Part shown: positions 1 to 11,839 of the stretch, one piece after another | How the letters are laid out: each line of letters starts with the position of its first letter | Position numbering within the stretch: position 1 is the stretch's first letter | From: Plantago ovata | Taxonomy: Eukaryota; Streptophyta; Magnoliopsida; Lamiales; Plantaginaceae | Assembly (NCBI GenBank): GCA_028274465.1 | Contig: CM051457.1 | Span: 102,857,982-102,921,981 of the forward strand | Reading direction: 5' to 3' | DNA length: 64,000 nucleotides | Notes under the pieces: model-generated | Seen by the model: the letters and a program-made list of their open reading frames with translations, nothing else | Databases searched by the model: none | Told to the model about the DNA's origin: nothing | Made by a program: the position numbers and the translations under genes

Positions 1-3000
1 GTGGAACAACATAATCTTGATACACATGGCTATCCATTCGAACAAATGGACCTCCCGCTGGCAAGTAAGTCGTTATTCTACCTGTCCGGGTTAACATGTA
101 AAATACAACTGATTAATAATTTCCACTCAGCTGAAGCAATAATGCAGTAGTACTTGTTTGTATTAAATAATGTAGTGATCTTCGATCAGTTTCATACCTG
201 GTCCAGGTCTAAAATTCTTGAAAGCATCTTCTGCATTAATACGGCATTCAATTGAATGCCCTTTAAGAACAATATCATCCTATAACAAGGAAAGGTCCAT
301 TTCAATATCATAAACAAGTTTAATTTAGAAGTGTCTGCAAGATCCCAAGTTCCCAATTAAGTTACCTGCGTGTAACGAAGTTTCTCTCCCATAGCCACAC
401 GGATCTGTTCTTCAATTAGGTCAACGGAAGATATCATTTCAGTAACCGGATGCTCCACCTAAAAAAATTGTGGTATATATATAACAATTAGCTTAAATAT
501 CAAAGTGAATCCACGAATAAATAGTTGCTCAAGTTGGTATTACAAAAGCTCTTTCCACCTGAATTCTAGTGTTCATCTCCATGAAGTAAAATGACCCTCT
601 CTCATCCAAAAGGAACTCAACTGTACCAACACCTACATAGCCTATAGACGCTGCTGCAGCTACTGCTGCATCACCCATGGCTTTCCGCAATTCCGATGTC
701 AATGCAGGAGAAGGTGCCTCTTCTAATAACTTTTGGTTTCGCCTCTGCAATAAATTTGAACAAGTCACTAATTCAGTAAGCTATAAATTGCCAGATGCTT
801 TCGGGCATACAAACTCATTTGTAGTCATTAAACAGAGTGTATACAAGGTTTTAGGAATGACTAAGAATGTCCTTTATAATCACAACGAAGGTAAGGAACT
901 AAGGATACCTGAATACTGCAATCACGCTCCCCAAAGTGCACAACGTTACCATATTTATCAGCCAAAACCTGCACCGCAGCAGGTGTAAGAAATATCATTT
1001 AAGATTTGCCAATATAGTTTTGCCAATATAGTTCAACAGAATGAGGCATCAAAATAATACATTTCCCTTCGAAGTGTAAGGCCACAAAATTTAAAGATGG
1101 AAACCAAATCCGAGATTAAGTTATCCTATTCGGCTGGATATAATCTGGGAATGGAACTTATTTAGAGGCCATAGCTTTGTTTAAGATAGAATTTAGAATT
1201 TTATCAAACTGTTTTACTTGCAAGAAAAAATCATCAATATAAACAATAAAAAATCCGTCAAGGTGAATCATTCTGCCCAGACTCACAAGAGAATGATATG
1301 TCATCTTCTCTTGCAGAAAAAAATTACTTCCCCATTCTCTTTCAACTTTAAAATGTTCAGAAACATTTTTAGTAGATTCAGTAACAATAGTCTCGTGGTA
1401 ATAATACCTGGAACTCAATGTGCCTTGGATTCTGGATATACTTCTCAAGATAAACCCCGTCATTACCAAAAGCAGCTGCAGCCTCACTCTGAGCTTGCTG
1501 TCCTCCAAAAGAAAAGTTGGAAGTGGAATTGTCAAAATGAACTTATTAGACAGATTACGAGTTGTTAGATATCAACAACATTTACATGCTTAAAGGTAGG
1601 AATACAGTGCAGATATTATATGATAAGAAAACTAAATGATATTATTATTAACAGGATCAAGTACAACCGTTTGGAGGCTCTGAACTTAACTGTCTAAAAC
1701 CATGAACTCATAGTCAATCAAGTGCTGATTGTTGAAACAGAAGCAGTAAAATAAAAATTATTACAGTAATGGCAGGAAAAAGTTATTTCTGCAAACAAAT
1801 ATTTTAACAAAGCAGCACCATTACTATTGGATACTTATAGGCTACCCAGTGCACACCCAAAGGGTAGCAGCTGCGAGTTCCCAACATTATTCGAAATTTC
1901 AATTTTTCTTTTTTGGGTACATAAATGACCAAAATATTACATGAGAGAGCTTCATGATTAATAAAGTATGGGATGTTCATTAGCAGAGATATTAGTATCA
2001 AGGAAACTTCAGAGAAGGGTGGAGTACCTGTAACAATTTCACAAACTCCTCAGGCTCTTTAGCTAGACGCATTCCACGTCCGCCACCACCAGCTGTTGCC
2101 TTCAAAACATCAAAGTATTCATCAGACAACAAACTTTAAAATAAAAGATTTGGCGACATGCTTGGGGAAAATTATCATGCAGCTTTCCACGCCAGTTACT
2201 TTATCATTTACATAAATCATTTTGAGTTCTTAAATATTTTGAATTATATATTTGTATTAGCAGTGCCAATTTTGATGTCATGTCTTGACTATACATCATA
2301 CAATAATATTTTCCAGATATTTTATGGGGCCATGCAAACAACCCAAGCCCCCCCAGCATTCCCTCCACTCTTCCGATTCTTTTAGTAGTATGTAATTTGG
2401 TTGGTTGTCCTCGTGTCAATGCTTTAATTACCGAAATTACCACTCAATTAATGAAACTCTATCACTTCCTCTTCTCCTTCACTAGAATCATGTTCTGTTA
2501 CCATCTTTCTCACTCTCTCAAACATTGCTTTCTTAATTATTTTTCTGAAAGTGAATTTATAATATTATGGGTTTCTTGTAAGCACTCTCCATTTTTCACT
2601 TATGTGATCACTTTGCATTTTGTTTGTTAAAAAATTATTGTTTTTTGAATTACAATGATTCTCCGACTAATAATTCAAGGGCAATAAATCTCTGGCTAAC
2701 TAACTAGCAGAGCTAACAAAGGCCCCAAATCAAACAGTGCACTCATATAATATATATTAATTATTGAATTTTAACAAATTATTTGATGTCCGTGGTTACA
2801 AAATTATCTTGTTCCTGGTATATGCATTTATACAATCTAACACATCCAGACAACATACTTTTTATGTTAAAAACTGTCTCAAGCATGTAAATCTACAACA
2901 ATTATACCGCTACAATTATGGATCTGGACAGAAACAGTACAGCGAGGAGTTTTTAATGTAACATGTTTCCATTTCCAGGTGAAAGTTTAATCTTACCTTG

Positions 3001-5685
3001 ATCATGACAGGATAGCCAATCTCGTTCGCAACTCGGACTGCTTCTTCAGTATTCTAAAGTATAGAAAAATAAATTATGTTCACTTTACGCAACTGATTAA
3101 GGTGATACTCTGTGCATTAATTTAAGGAAAAAAAAAATGTATAGAAATACCGGCAATAATCCATCACTTCCAGGGACAGTTGGAACTCCAGCATTTTTCA
3201 TTGTATCTCTAGCTGTAGATTTATCACCCATGACCCTAATGCTATCAGGCTGAAAGTTTTCCAAATTCAATGTATTAGAAATCATTATCACCAAAACTGT
3301 AGGAGATGAACATTAATATTGTATTTCGTAAAACTAACAAAGCACCAGAGGCTTTACTCAACAAATCAGACAGTCAACGGGTTGGCATTGGGATTGGGTC
3401 AAAACTTAAATGATGGCATGATTATTCCACTAAACAACATCACCAGTAATCATAGCAGGGTTGTTCTGAAATGGACTTGGTATCAGTCAGGTGTACTGGG
3501 TTACGTTATACAATAGCTTATATTGTAGGTCTAGATGATATGTGGAAACATACTAACTGTGGCATGAACAAAGAAATGTGTAGCATTGTACAGAGTTAGA
3601 ATAGTAATATTTTGCTATCTTTTCATCATGATTACTATTAACCTATTATTCAATACTTCCTCAGTTGCAAAAATGTATGAGCTTTGGTCAAGATTAATGA
3701 ATAGACTACAATAAAATAATATAACTAGCACTTGAGGAATAATCTATGTAAATAGATGTAGATAGATTTATGACTGTTCTAAATAAAGAGAACTCACATT
3801 AGGCCCAATGAAGTTAATTGAATGTTCTCGGCACATTTCAACAAAACGGGCATTCTCAGAAAGGAAACCATATCCAGGATGCAACATTGTACATCCATAG
3901 GTTGTTGCGGCTGCTAGGACATTTAAACTCACCAAGTACCTGAGAGGGGAAAAAGAACAAACAAATGAGAGAGTATTATAAAGGGATGAGCATAAGGTAC
4001 TATATTAAGGTGGAATTTAGTAAAACAGAAAGAACCCTCCCAGAGAGTTCCCCATAAGGTCCTGTGACATGTGAAGAGGGTGGGTGATGTTGGTCAGTTA
4101 TTTACTTAGACTTGAGAATTTGTTTAGATAATTAGAAATAGAAATCACTAAAGCACATAATAATCAGGCCATGGATGCCATCTAGAACAGGCAGCCTGTT
4201 AGTATCAAGTGAGTCTACGAGTTGTTTACTAGAATTTTACTGTATGCACCTGCATATTTTTTACTTAGTCCAAAGACTTAACCAATCAATATGCAGTCTT
4301 TCTTTCACTAAAGATTTTGCGGGATGATAAAAAGGAAACAGAACGATACTTTCACATGGTTGTCAGAGCACAAAACATGTTGAGCATAAGATGCAGTGAA
4401 ACTGGTTTCAATATCAGTACCCATCAAGTTTTGAAAAGGGAAATTACATGCTCGTCTCCATGACCAGCAAGAATTTTACTTAAAAAGATTATAGAAATCT
4501 AATGTCCCAATCTGTAACTACTATTCAGCAAATGGAATAATTTGCAAGTAATGAGGCGTTGGAGGTAGATGGTTTATATTCCAATATCATTTCAACAATG
4601 TCCATAAAAAATATTTTCAAAAAGATTAAGGCATCAAATAGAGAGGACCCCGTCTTTCCAAAATCTTAGAAATAAAAATTAAAATAAGCATATGCAAAAC
4701 AGTGCTACATTTCTACTTCTGCAGATACTACTACAGGGCAGTATATGCAGAATGAAGATGCCTTTTCACTATAAATCTGTGTGTTGTCAAGTGCACCAAC
4801 TTATATAATAATGTTATCAGAGTTAATAATGTGCTTACGATTCATTGCTTGGTGCTTCGCCAATGCAAATAGCTTCATCAGCCAGCTTCACATGAAGAGC
4901 ATCTTTATCGATTGTTGAGTAAACAGCAACACAAGGGATCCCCATCTCGTGTGCAGTTCTGATGACACGAACAGCAATCTCTCCTCGGTTAGCCACCAGG
5001 ATTTTTTCAGCTTTGCACATGACAGAAAGAGCCCCGCCACATTTTCCGGATTTAACGTTCATTTTAGAACCGTGGGCGACCTGGCGAGGGAAGTTAATCC
5101 TTCTTCCTACCATAAAGCTACATTGGGAGCATGCCGACAATTCCTGCTCTCCTCCCCATCCATAAACCCTTCCACAATTGATTGATACTAAAACAAATCA
5201 ATTCCCAAAACCAATTTCCAAATGAAACGCATAATCATGAATAAACAACTAACTCATTTACTAGTTGAAACTATGAAATCCTTGATTAAACCAATGCATT
5301 CATACTGATAACATACAAATCAAAAGTTTACAAACAACTAACTCGTTTACGCCAGAAAATCGTTGTTAATCAGGTACATTTTGCGAGTTGAAATTGCAAA
5401 CTGTAGAATCCTTGATTAAACTGATACAACCACATACAGAATCATATATTACATCATACACATTTGAGCGATGTTGATTGGAGTGACACATGTACTAGTT
5501 GAAAATGCAAACTGTAAAATCCTTGGATACAGATAACTAATAACATACAAATCAGAAATTAACAAACAAATAAACTCATACATATATTTACTACTGTAGC
5601 TGAAACTACAAAGTATAGAGCAATTCCAAAAGGATGAATTGAAGGAGATAGATTATTTACCGGAGGAGGCGAGGCGACAGCACAT
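1..5685 (-). CDS. accC: Plastid acetyl-CoA carboxylase, biotin carboxylase subunit (3' end off the window)
   Basis: This is the ATP-grasp subunit that carboxylates biotin on BCCP in the heteromeric plastid acetyl-CoA carboxylase, the first step of fatty-acid synthesis. Twelve exons were read on the minus strand: 5661-5685, 4839-5187, 3798-3939, 3151-3249, 2997-3053, 2028-2099, 1408-1497, 909-968, 559-744, 366-458, 198-279 and 1-81 (partial). All are bounded by GT/AG and keep phase. Landmarks are [14 protein letters not shown] (start of the mature enzyme), [13 protein letters not shown], the glycine-rich ATP loop [27 protein letters not shown] and the active-site stretch [15 protein letters not shown]. 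The first ~75 residues look like a plastid transit peptide (basic, Ser/Cys rich). The start is uncertain: ATG 5685 keeps phase with exon 2, whereas ATG 5702 does not. Similarity to plant accC is recalled from family knowledge, and the identity is very secure. No break was seen in the part present. Confidence 0.95.
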
Positions 5686-5945
5686 CTACTGCAGGAACTC
5701 ATAGTCGCAGAGTCTATATTACCAAATCAAGCTGCAGTTCGAACAAATAGAACAGAATTGATCACACATTGTGAGAGCATGTATGTATATCATGCGATGA
5801 GGTGAAAGAGCAACATACCTAGGAGATAATTAATCAAATCAATCAATCGCTTCCTCTCTCTCTGAGTGGTTAGGAAAAGGTAGAGGAGATTTTGAAGGAG
5901 GTTGCTGACGATGAAAACGAGGGAGATTTATGTCTGTCGCTCCGA
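5686..5945 (-). promoter_or_regulatory. accC 5' leader with a short leader intron
   Basis: Upstream of the accC start, the minus strand has a donor at 5818/5817 (CCTAG followed by GTATGT) and an acceptor at 5715/5714 (ATATAG), which would make a ~105 bp intron in the leader. The sequence at about 5830-5945 is pyrimidine-rich on the minus strand, including a CT run near 5850-5860, as is common for plant leaders. An upstream ATG at 5702 is out of phase with the main frame. No convincing TATA box was seen. Transcript ends are inferred, not observed. Confidence 0.45.
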
Positions 5946-7255
5946 GAGAAATCTCCGCCCAGAGGTTTTTGGCCTCTGTCAATTTGATGGATAATTTCGT
6001 TTTAATCCCTTAGGGAGGATGTTATCAGTCTTTCGCCCCGAATGTCCCATTAATTAAAAACGTGAATCAACTAGAATACAGGATTGCTAACTTGCTGCTT
6101 TTGAGTTTTGATCACCTGGGGGCTGGGGACATATATACACAAAGAAATATAGAATTGTTTTGTGTCTTCCCACCGACTTTCTGCTCTTATTTCAAATAGA
6201 ATTTCAACTCTCAAAAAGATCGATAAGTAGGAACGAAATTTAATCATTTATATTAATTTTTCAATATTGTAAGTTCGTCTCTTATTAGACGGTATCTAAT
6301 ATAGACAAACTTATTTAAATTATATAAAACTCCCCAAACATAAGTTACAAAATCACTATACAAAATACTCAAAAACTCGGTGGTCAATCTGTAATACACT
6401 ATAAATATAGGAACCTTTTAACAAATTGACATTATTCTTCCTTCTAAATCTACAGACCACCGCTCCTTCATTTCTGTCTCTTCTTTCTTCTCTCTTCGCT
6501 CTCTCTCTCTTCTATCTTCTTTCTTCTTCTCATCCATAAGTTGCCTTTCCAGAGGTGATGGTTTTGCATCAGGAATATAATTGAAGACAGTTATCAGTTT
6601 CAAAATTGGAAAATTGATCCCTGAGGTGCATTGGAGATAGATAGAGAAGAATGAACATAAGTTTCAAACTTGTTGAAGTGAAATTAGGATTATGTCCGGC
6701 AAAGGACAGGCAGTAGGAATTGGACGCTACTGTGGTGGTTCATGAGTAATTGAAGATGGAAGGATATACTTTAGTCCTGGAAATAATTGAAGGTAAAATT
6801 CTGGATTCCATTGAGTTAATAGGAAGGCTGAAATGTGCGGAGGAATTAATTGATCCTATAATCTCTCTTCTTGGTTAATGTGTCCTAAACAATGCATGAT
6901 GGACATCCAATTGAACATCGAAAGGTACCTGCTTGAATTTTGAGGGAAACTGTCTTTGTTTCGTCAGCACCGGTTTGTTTCATGCGACTGAGCTTTGTTC
7001 AACTTTCCTGACTCTGTTTTTGTAGCGGTTTTTCTGGTTCACATATGTCAAGAAGGAATGTCAACTGAACAGTTATGATGTAGGATTCTGATGCACGATA
7101 TCAGGAATATATCGTGCCAACTGTATTTGTGTTGTAATGCGCAGCGGTGCATGTTGGTTTGGAGATTATAAGCTCGACGCCTATTTTCTTGGTTGAATTA
7201 ACGTATGTTTCCCTGAAAGTTACGTGGTCCAATGGCCCTGCTCGACTCAATGCTC
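5946..7255. other. Intergenic stretch without a recognisable gene
   Basis: AT-rich DNA with a CT-rich microsatellite at about 6440-6540; its antisense gives a low-complexity K/E/R frame, not a gene. The stretch at 6600-7255 is less AT-rich and carries several short frames, but none has a recognisable domain. It continues after the copia insertion at 10356, because 7251-7260 and 10351 onward were contiguous before that insertion. Confidence 0.5.
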
Positions 7256-7260
7256 TACGG

Positions 7261-7756
7261 TGTCAGAATATGAAACGTTTGGAAAAGATTGCAAGAAGAG
7301 AGAATGAGAATATGAAACGTTTGGAAAAGAATGCAAGAAGAGAGAATGAAGATGAATAATCATCATCTTATTGAATATGAAGATGTATTGATACAAAAGT
7401 TGTATACAAATGAATTACAGACCGCTACTATATATACTAAGCTAAAGAGTTCTAGAGTTCTAATGCAATTAATCTAAACTGATTGTACAGATATATATAA
7501 AGCTGTAGGATTTTCTTTAATTAAGATAACTCATAGGATTTTCTTTAATTAAGATAACTCAAACATATTTCCAGGATATAGCATATTACTTCTAGCTGTG
7601 GAGTATCCTGATGAGACATGGACTCTCAATATGTCGGTGTTGACCAAGGAGTTAACTTGTTCTGGTTCAACTCCTATGTTAACTCCTGTGTTGTCTGGTT
7701 CAACTCCTATGTTCTGCCCTTCTTCTTTGATTCAAGCTTCTTTTCTTCTCTTGACA
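7261..7756 (-). repeat. Copia 3' LTR with a 42-bp tandem duplication
   Basis: The left LTR of the minus-strand copia element (496 bp). It is longer than its partner largely because a 42-bp segment is present twice in tandem (7266-7307 and 7308-7349), while the right LTR has it once. This shows a slippage or unequal-exchange event after insertion, or a replication error during it. Confidence 0.85.
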
Positions 7757-9430
7757 TTCCCCCGCAAGATGAACATAGATGAAATCAATGTTCATCTTGG
7801 ACATAAATGATTTCCATGAATTGACTCAGAACATTGACAGAATAACAAATGTCTGGCCTAGTGAACATTAGATAAATTAGCTTTCCAACTATCTTTCTGT
7901 AGATAGTCGAATTCTGAAGTGGTTTGCCTGCTTCTTCCCTTAATTTTTTTTTTTTTCTTTCATTGGAACTACTAGGGGCTTACATCCTAATAAACCACAT
8001 TCTTGAATGATTTCAAGATAGTACTTTCTCTGGCATATGTAAATGCCTCTTAGAGGATGAGATTTCAACACTTTATTTACTAGACATTCCCCCGCAATGG
8101 TGTAGCCTGGAGGAAGCTGCATATACAAGTCTTCATCCAGATCACCATGAGGAAAGCATTGTGCACGTCTAATTGAGTCCAATAGTCGAATCCAATTATG
8201 TACGATCTATATTCTAATACTTCCCCTCAAGAGGAACATAGATAAAATGATTTTCTATGTTCATCTTGAACATAAAATGATTTTCAGAACATGAATACTA
8301 TATGAATTGCTTTGTGGTGATAACACTGTGATCAAAAGTGATTCATGCAGTTATACTCCATGAAGTTTGAATTCTTCAAGATATTTTATATATATACTTG
8401 AAGTTTGAATGAGAAAATGCTAGCTCTAGAATTAAGCAAACGTGCTAGTTAGCTCGTCTCTGCCTAATACATTATCAATGATTTCCGCAACTTATTTATA
8501 TTTGGTGATGACTTCAAGAGAAGTGAGATCCAACTCCTCCTATCTATCTATAAATAAGTTCATGCTTTACATATCTGAATCTTTGATTATCTCCCCCAGA
8601 TATGGAAGCTAAACATGCTGAAATATCCAGACTTTTCCAATTTCGACGGGTGGGAATCACAGATTAATTTGAACCTTTTGGGTCATGTCGTATTCCGACA
8701 TACTCAACTATTTGTGCAGCAACCCCTGTAGGACTTCGCTGGTAATTGATATATTCTGCACAGATCTAGAATCTTTGCTCTGACCACTGTGCAGGGGGTG
8801 GCGTTGGTAGCACTTCACCCGTAAAATAAAAAATGAACATCAGTAAGTGTTCAATGTTTATTTGCCTCCTTTTTGTGAAGAAACAAAAAATGCAACAGTA
8901 ACAACTTAGCTTTGCAAAGCAAAGGGTTGCTATGTCAAAAGAAGAATATGAAAAACATGACTCTTCTCGAAAGAGATATATATAGCAGCATGCACTTATG
9001 CTGCTTTCAATGATTGTATGCTTTGGTTTTTAAATCATCAGTTACCTTTCAAACTGAATTGGATCTCGGAGAATCCAAGCTAAGGTGTAAACCAGAATGA
9101 ATGTATTATGTTGATATAGATTTGGGATTAATTTGGGATGATGCCTATAGGATCTTAATCCTTTTTGAATGATATAGGATCATAATCTTTCTCCTCCTCA
9201 AATCACAATCAAACATAAAAAAAACATACTGAAAAAGAAGAACCAGCTTCGCGAGTTCGCCGGAGAAACAGAAACCTTCGAAGAATCTGGCTTTTCCAGC
9301 GACCTCACCGCCGTCGGGAGGTGGTGGTGGAATCATCGGCGCGCATCGCGAGCTCACCTTTGGGTGGTATCAGGAATTGATGCAGATTCAATACCATCCA
9401 GATTCTGTTATTTTTTTTTTTTTTTTTGTC

Positions 9431-9585
9431 AGATCGATGATGATGGTGATTCCGGTCAGTTTCAGAACGATGATGATGATTTCGATCAGATTCAGAACGA
9501 TGATGATGATTCCGACCAGTTTTCCGATTGATGATGATGATTCCGATCAGCTTCAGATCGATGATGATGATGATTCTGATCAGTG
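9431..9585. repeat. GAT-rich minisatellite inside the copia element
   Basis: About five imperfect units of roughly 30-38 bp, each a GATGATGATG run followed by a short linker such as TTCCGATCAG. It lies in what would be the element's leader or gag region. His-rich and Asp-rich frames on both strands are products of this repeat and are not genes. Confidence 0.8.
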
Positions 9586-9913
9586 ATCTGGTAGAGATAA
9601 GAGGTTCACTTTTTGCCTTACAAATCTCAATAAGCAAGCATGTGATGCTTTGCCGTATGAATATTAGTTAAGCTTAATACAGATCTAGTCCATAATGAAT
9701 TCAAATCTGTTAATATATTACTCCATCTAGGGAGTTGAAATAACATAGCAATTCTTTTCATTTGTTGAATTTGATTTGATGATGATTTTAAATTTTTTTT
9801 CTCGAAGTATAGCAGCAAAATAATTGATTGTTCAATGACAATGAACTGAAATCTCTTCTTCTTATCCAAGCATGTTTTGATTAGCAAGGATCAATAATCC
9901 TGCTCTGATACCA

Positions 9914-10350
9914 TGTCAGAATATGAAACGTTTGGAAAAGATTGCAAGAAGAGAGAATGAAGATGAATAATCATCTTATTGAATATGAAGATGTATTGAT
10001 ACAAAAGTTGTATACAAATGAATTACAGACTGCTGCTATATATACTAAGCTAAAGAGTTCTAGAGACCTAATGCAATTAATCTAAACTGATTGTACAGAT
10101 ATATACAAGCTGAGGATTTTCTTTAATTAAGATAACTTAAACATATTTCCAGGATATAGCATATTCCTTCTAGCTGTGGAGTTTCCTGATGAGACCTGGA
10201 CTCTCTCAATATGTCGGTGTTGACCAAGGAGTTAACCTGTTCTGGTTCAACTCCTATGTTAACTCCTGTGTTGTCTGGTTCAACTCCTATGTTCTGCCCT
10301 TTATGTTCTGCCCTTCTTCTTTGATTCAAGCTTCTTTTCTTCTCTTGACA
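9914..10350 (-). repeat. Copia 5' LTR
   Basis: The right LTR of the minus-strand copia element (437 bp), directly next to the primer binding site at 9902-9913. It has TG...CA ends when read on either strand, and the flanking TACGG follows at 10351-10355. Confidence 0.85.
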
Positions 10351-10355
10351 TACGG

Positions 10356-11198
10356 TTCTTTTCCAGGTGAAAATCTCAGGTATAATTTGACATGTAGTAA
10401 TTAATTTTGGTGATACTACAAGTTTGATCATGGTCGGTCTTTCTTGTCCTAATGGAATGTAAATCAAATGGCCATCTTGTACTAAAGTCTTCTAACATAC
10501 TACTGATTATTGAGTGATGGACTCTCTTCAGCTCTCAAATCGGAACCATGATATGCTTCTTGCTTGTGGTATGGACGTATGGCCAGTTCTTTAAGTAATA
10601 CATTTTCTGCTCGTTTAGCTCGTCTCATTTTTCTTTTTCCGGTAATCAAATTCTGATTGAAATATTGCCAAGCTAATTAGTGTTCAGAGTGTTACCTATT
10701 TAATCAATTGGGTTCAAAGAATGCATTCGCATACTTAAACATATCCTTATTCCCGATTTGAGATGTTTAGGACATAATTTACGATTATGTGTATTCTTAT
10801 TGATAAATGTGCAAGATCCGCACCTTAAGGCCACTTATAAATTGCTGCTTGTGTTTACTGCTGAAAAACCATTTGATCAGTGCTTTCATTAATTATGAAT
10901 CTCATTTTTTGGTAGTATAACCATGCTTTGTGAAGATGTGATGATTACTCTATCAGCTTCAAATACAATTTGTATGTGTTCTGTAATGGCATTACCAAGG
11001 TGAGGGTACGTACATCAAATTTTATGTATTTATTTAGTCTGAAGCCCCCTGAAGTTTTCAACGGAAAAGTCATACATTACACCAAAGATACTTCACTTAC
11101 ACGGTTAAAGTGGCAAGCATTGGTTAAGTGTTTATGCATAAGCGAACAATCACTAGCGTTATCCGTAAACTATCATCTAAACCGAAAGTATTGCACGG
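10356..11198. other. Intergenic stretch
   Basis: AT-rich sequence with no recognisable coding exon, RNA gene or mobile element. It was contiguous with the sequence left of 7256 before the copia insertion. Confidence 0.4.
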
Positions 11199-11199
11199 T

Positions 11200-11358
11200 G
11201 AGTTTGAGCATTTCGAATCCTTTCCACCAGGTCATGCACCTCACCTGTATTGTAGCAAGACTGGAGGTCTTACAAGACGGTACAACCCTCCCTGGTTCTC
11301 TAAGGCTATTCCTTCAGCTCCTTACAACCCTTTAGTCCCGACGCATGCTTTCGAAAAA
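11200..11358 (+). pseudogene. Asparagine synthetase exon fragment
   Basis: The plus-strand frame here reads FEHFESFPPGH, then LYCSKTGGL, then RRYNPPWFSKAIPSAPYN, then a PLV...AFEK tail. This matches the end of the glutaminase half of plant glutamine-dependent asparagine synthetase just before the synthetase domain (family pattern FPPGHLYSSK and YNPPWFSEAIPSTPYDPLV). A donor-like GTAACG follows at 11359, so it resembles one genomic exon. No neighbouring asparagine synthetase exons were found: the N-terminal MCGIL exon and the SGGLDSS exon are both missing. A two- or three-residue insertion interrupts the normal PPGHLY stretch. Most likely it is a stray duplicated exon or transposon-captured fragment, and not a working gene. 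Confidence 0.72.
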
Positions 11359-11683
11359 GTAACGCTTTATATGTACATTCATATACGAACTGATAATTAT
11401 ATTAGTAAAACAGATTATAGTTTACGTTATCAGTTTTACTATGACCTGCTTTACATGAATCTATATTCATGTAACTACAATCTGTTTTTGAAAACCATAT
11501 TGATTAAGTTTGATTATGAATGTCATGATGATGCTTATATTATGGAGTGGCAGAACTATGATATGAATTTTCTCAATTCAGCATTTACTTGTACCAGTGT
11601 TGTTTAGTTGGATTAGTTAACAGTTCTTGGTTAATTAAACTTCACTTGTTATGTATGGTTTTGTCTGGTAGAATAATTGTTTG

Positions 11684-11834
11684 GTGGCAGAGTTGAGCTC
11701 AATTGGTTAGACTGAGGTGTCATGACACTAGAGGTCATAGTTCAATTCTCGCCAAGTGCGAGATTATTTATAATTTATTACTAGCTTTGTAATGCTACTT
11801 GTGAAATTGTAATGGTTCGATTATTAAAAAAAAG
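11684..11834 (+). mobile_element. tRNA-derived SINE
   Basis: A tRNA-like head with an A-box-like stretch (GAGCTCAATTGGTTAGA, 11695-11711) and a B-box-like stretch (AGTTCAATTCT, 11739-11749) about 30 bp apart. It is followed by a short unrelated body and an A-rich tail (TTATTAAAAAAAA). The head does not fold as a complete tRNA with a normal acceptor stem, so a SINE is favoured over a tRNA gene. No clear target duplication was found. Confidence 0.55.
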
Positions 11835-11839
11835 ATTAA

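Larger units (their letters stand above)
7261..10350 (-). mobile_element. Ty1/copia LTR retrotransposon, internally deleted, minus strand
   Basis: A complete LTR-to-LTR unit of 3,090 bp. The LTRs at 7261-7756 and 9914-10350 begin TGTC and end GACA, and both flanks carry the 5-bp target duplication TACGG (7256-7260 and 10351-10355). The primer binding site, complementary to the initiator Met-tRNA 3' end, lies at 9902-9913 on the minus strand, so the 5' LTR is the right-hand one. A G-rich polypurine tract adjoins the left LTR (7757-7770). Only ~2.15 kb of internal sequence remains. Of the coding region there is a copia reverse-transcriptase remnant at about 7820-8200 (LPPGY and QRKYYLEIIQECGLLG). 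The element is broken in many places and could not move by itself. The LTRs differ by small indels and substitutions, suggesting a moderate age. Confidence 0.88.

Noticed and set aside
6418-6603. A 61-aa Lys/Glu/Arg-rich frame
   Set aside because: Antisense of a CT-rich microsatellite.
9305-9637. His-rich frame on the minus strand and Asp/Met-rich frame on the plus strand
   Set aside because: Both are translations of the GAT minisatellite.
11690-11760. A tRNA gene
   Set aside because: The A- and B-box-like stretches are present, but the arms do not pair into a full cloverleaf and an A-rich tail follows; a SINE fits better.
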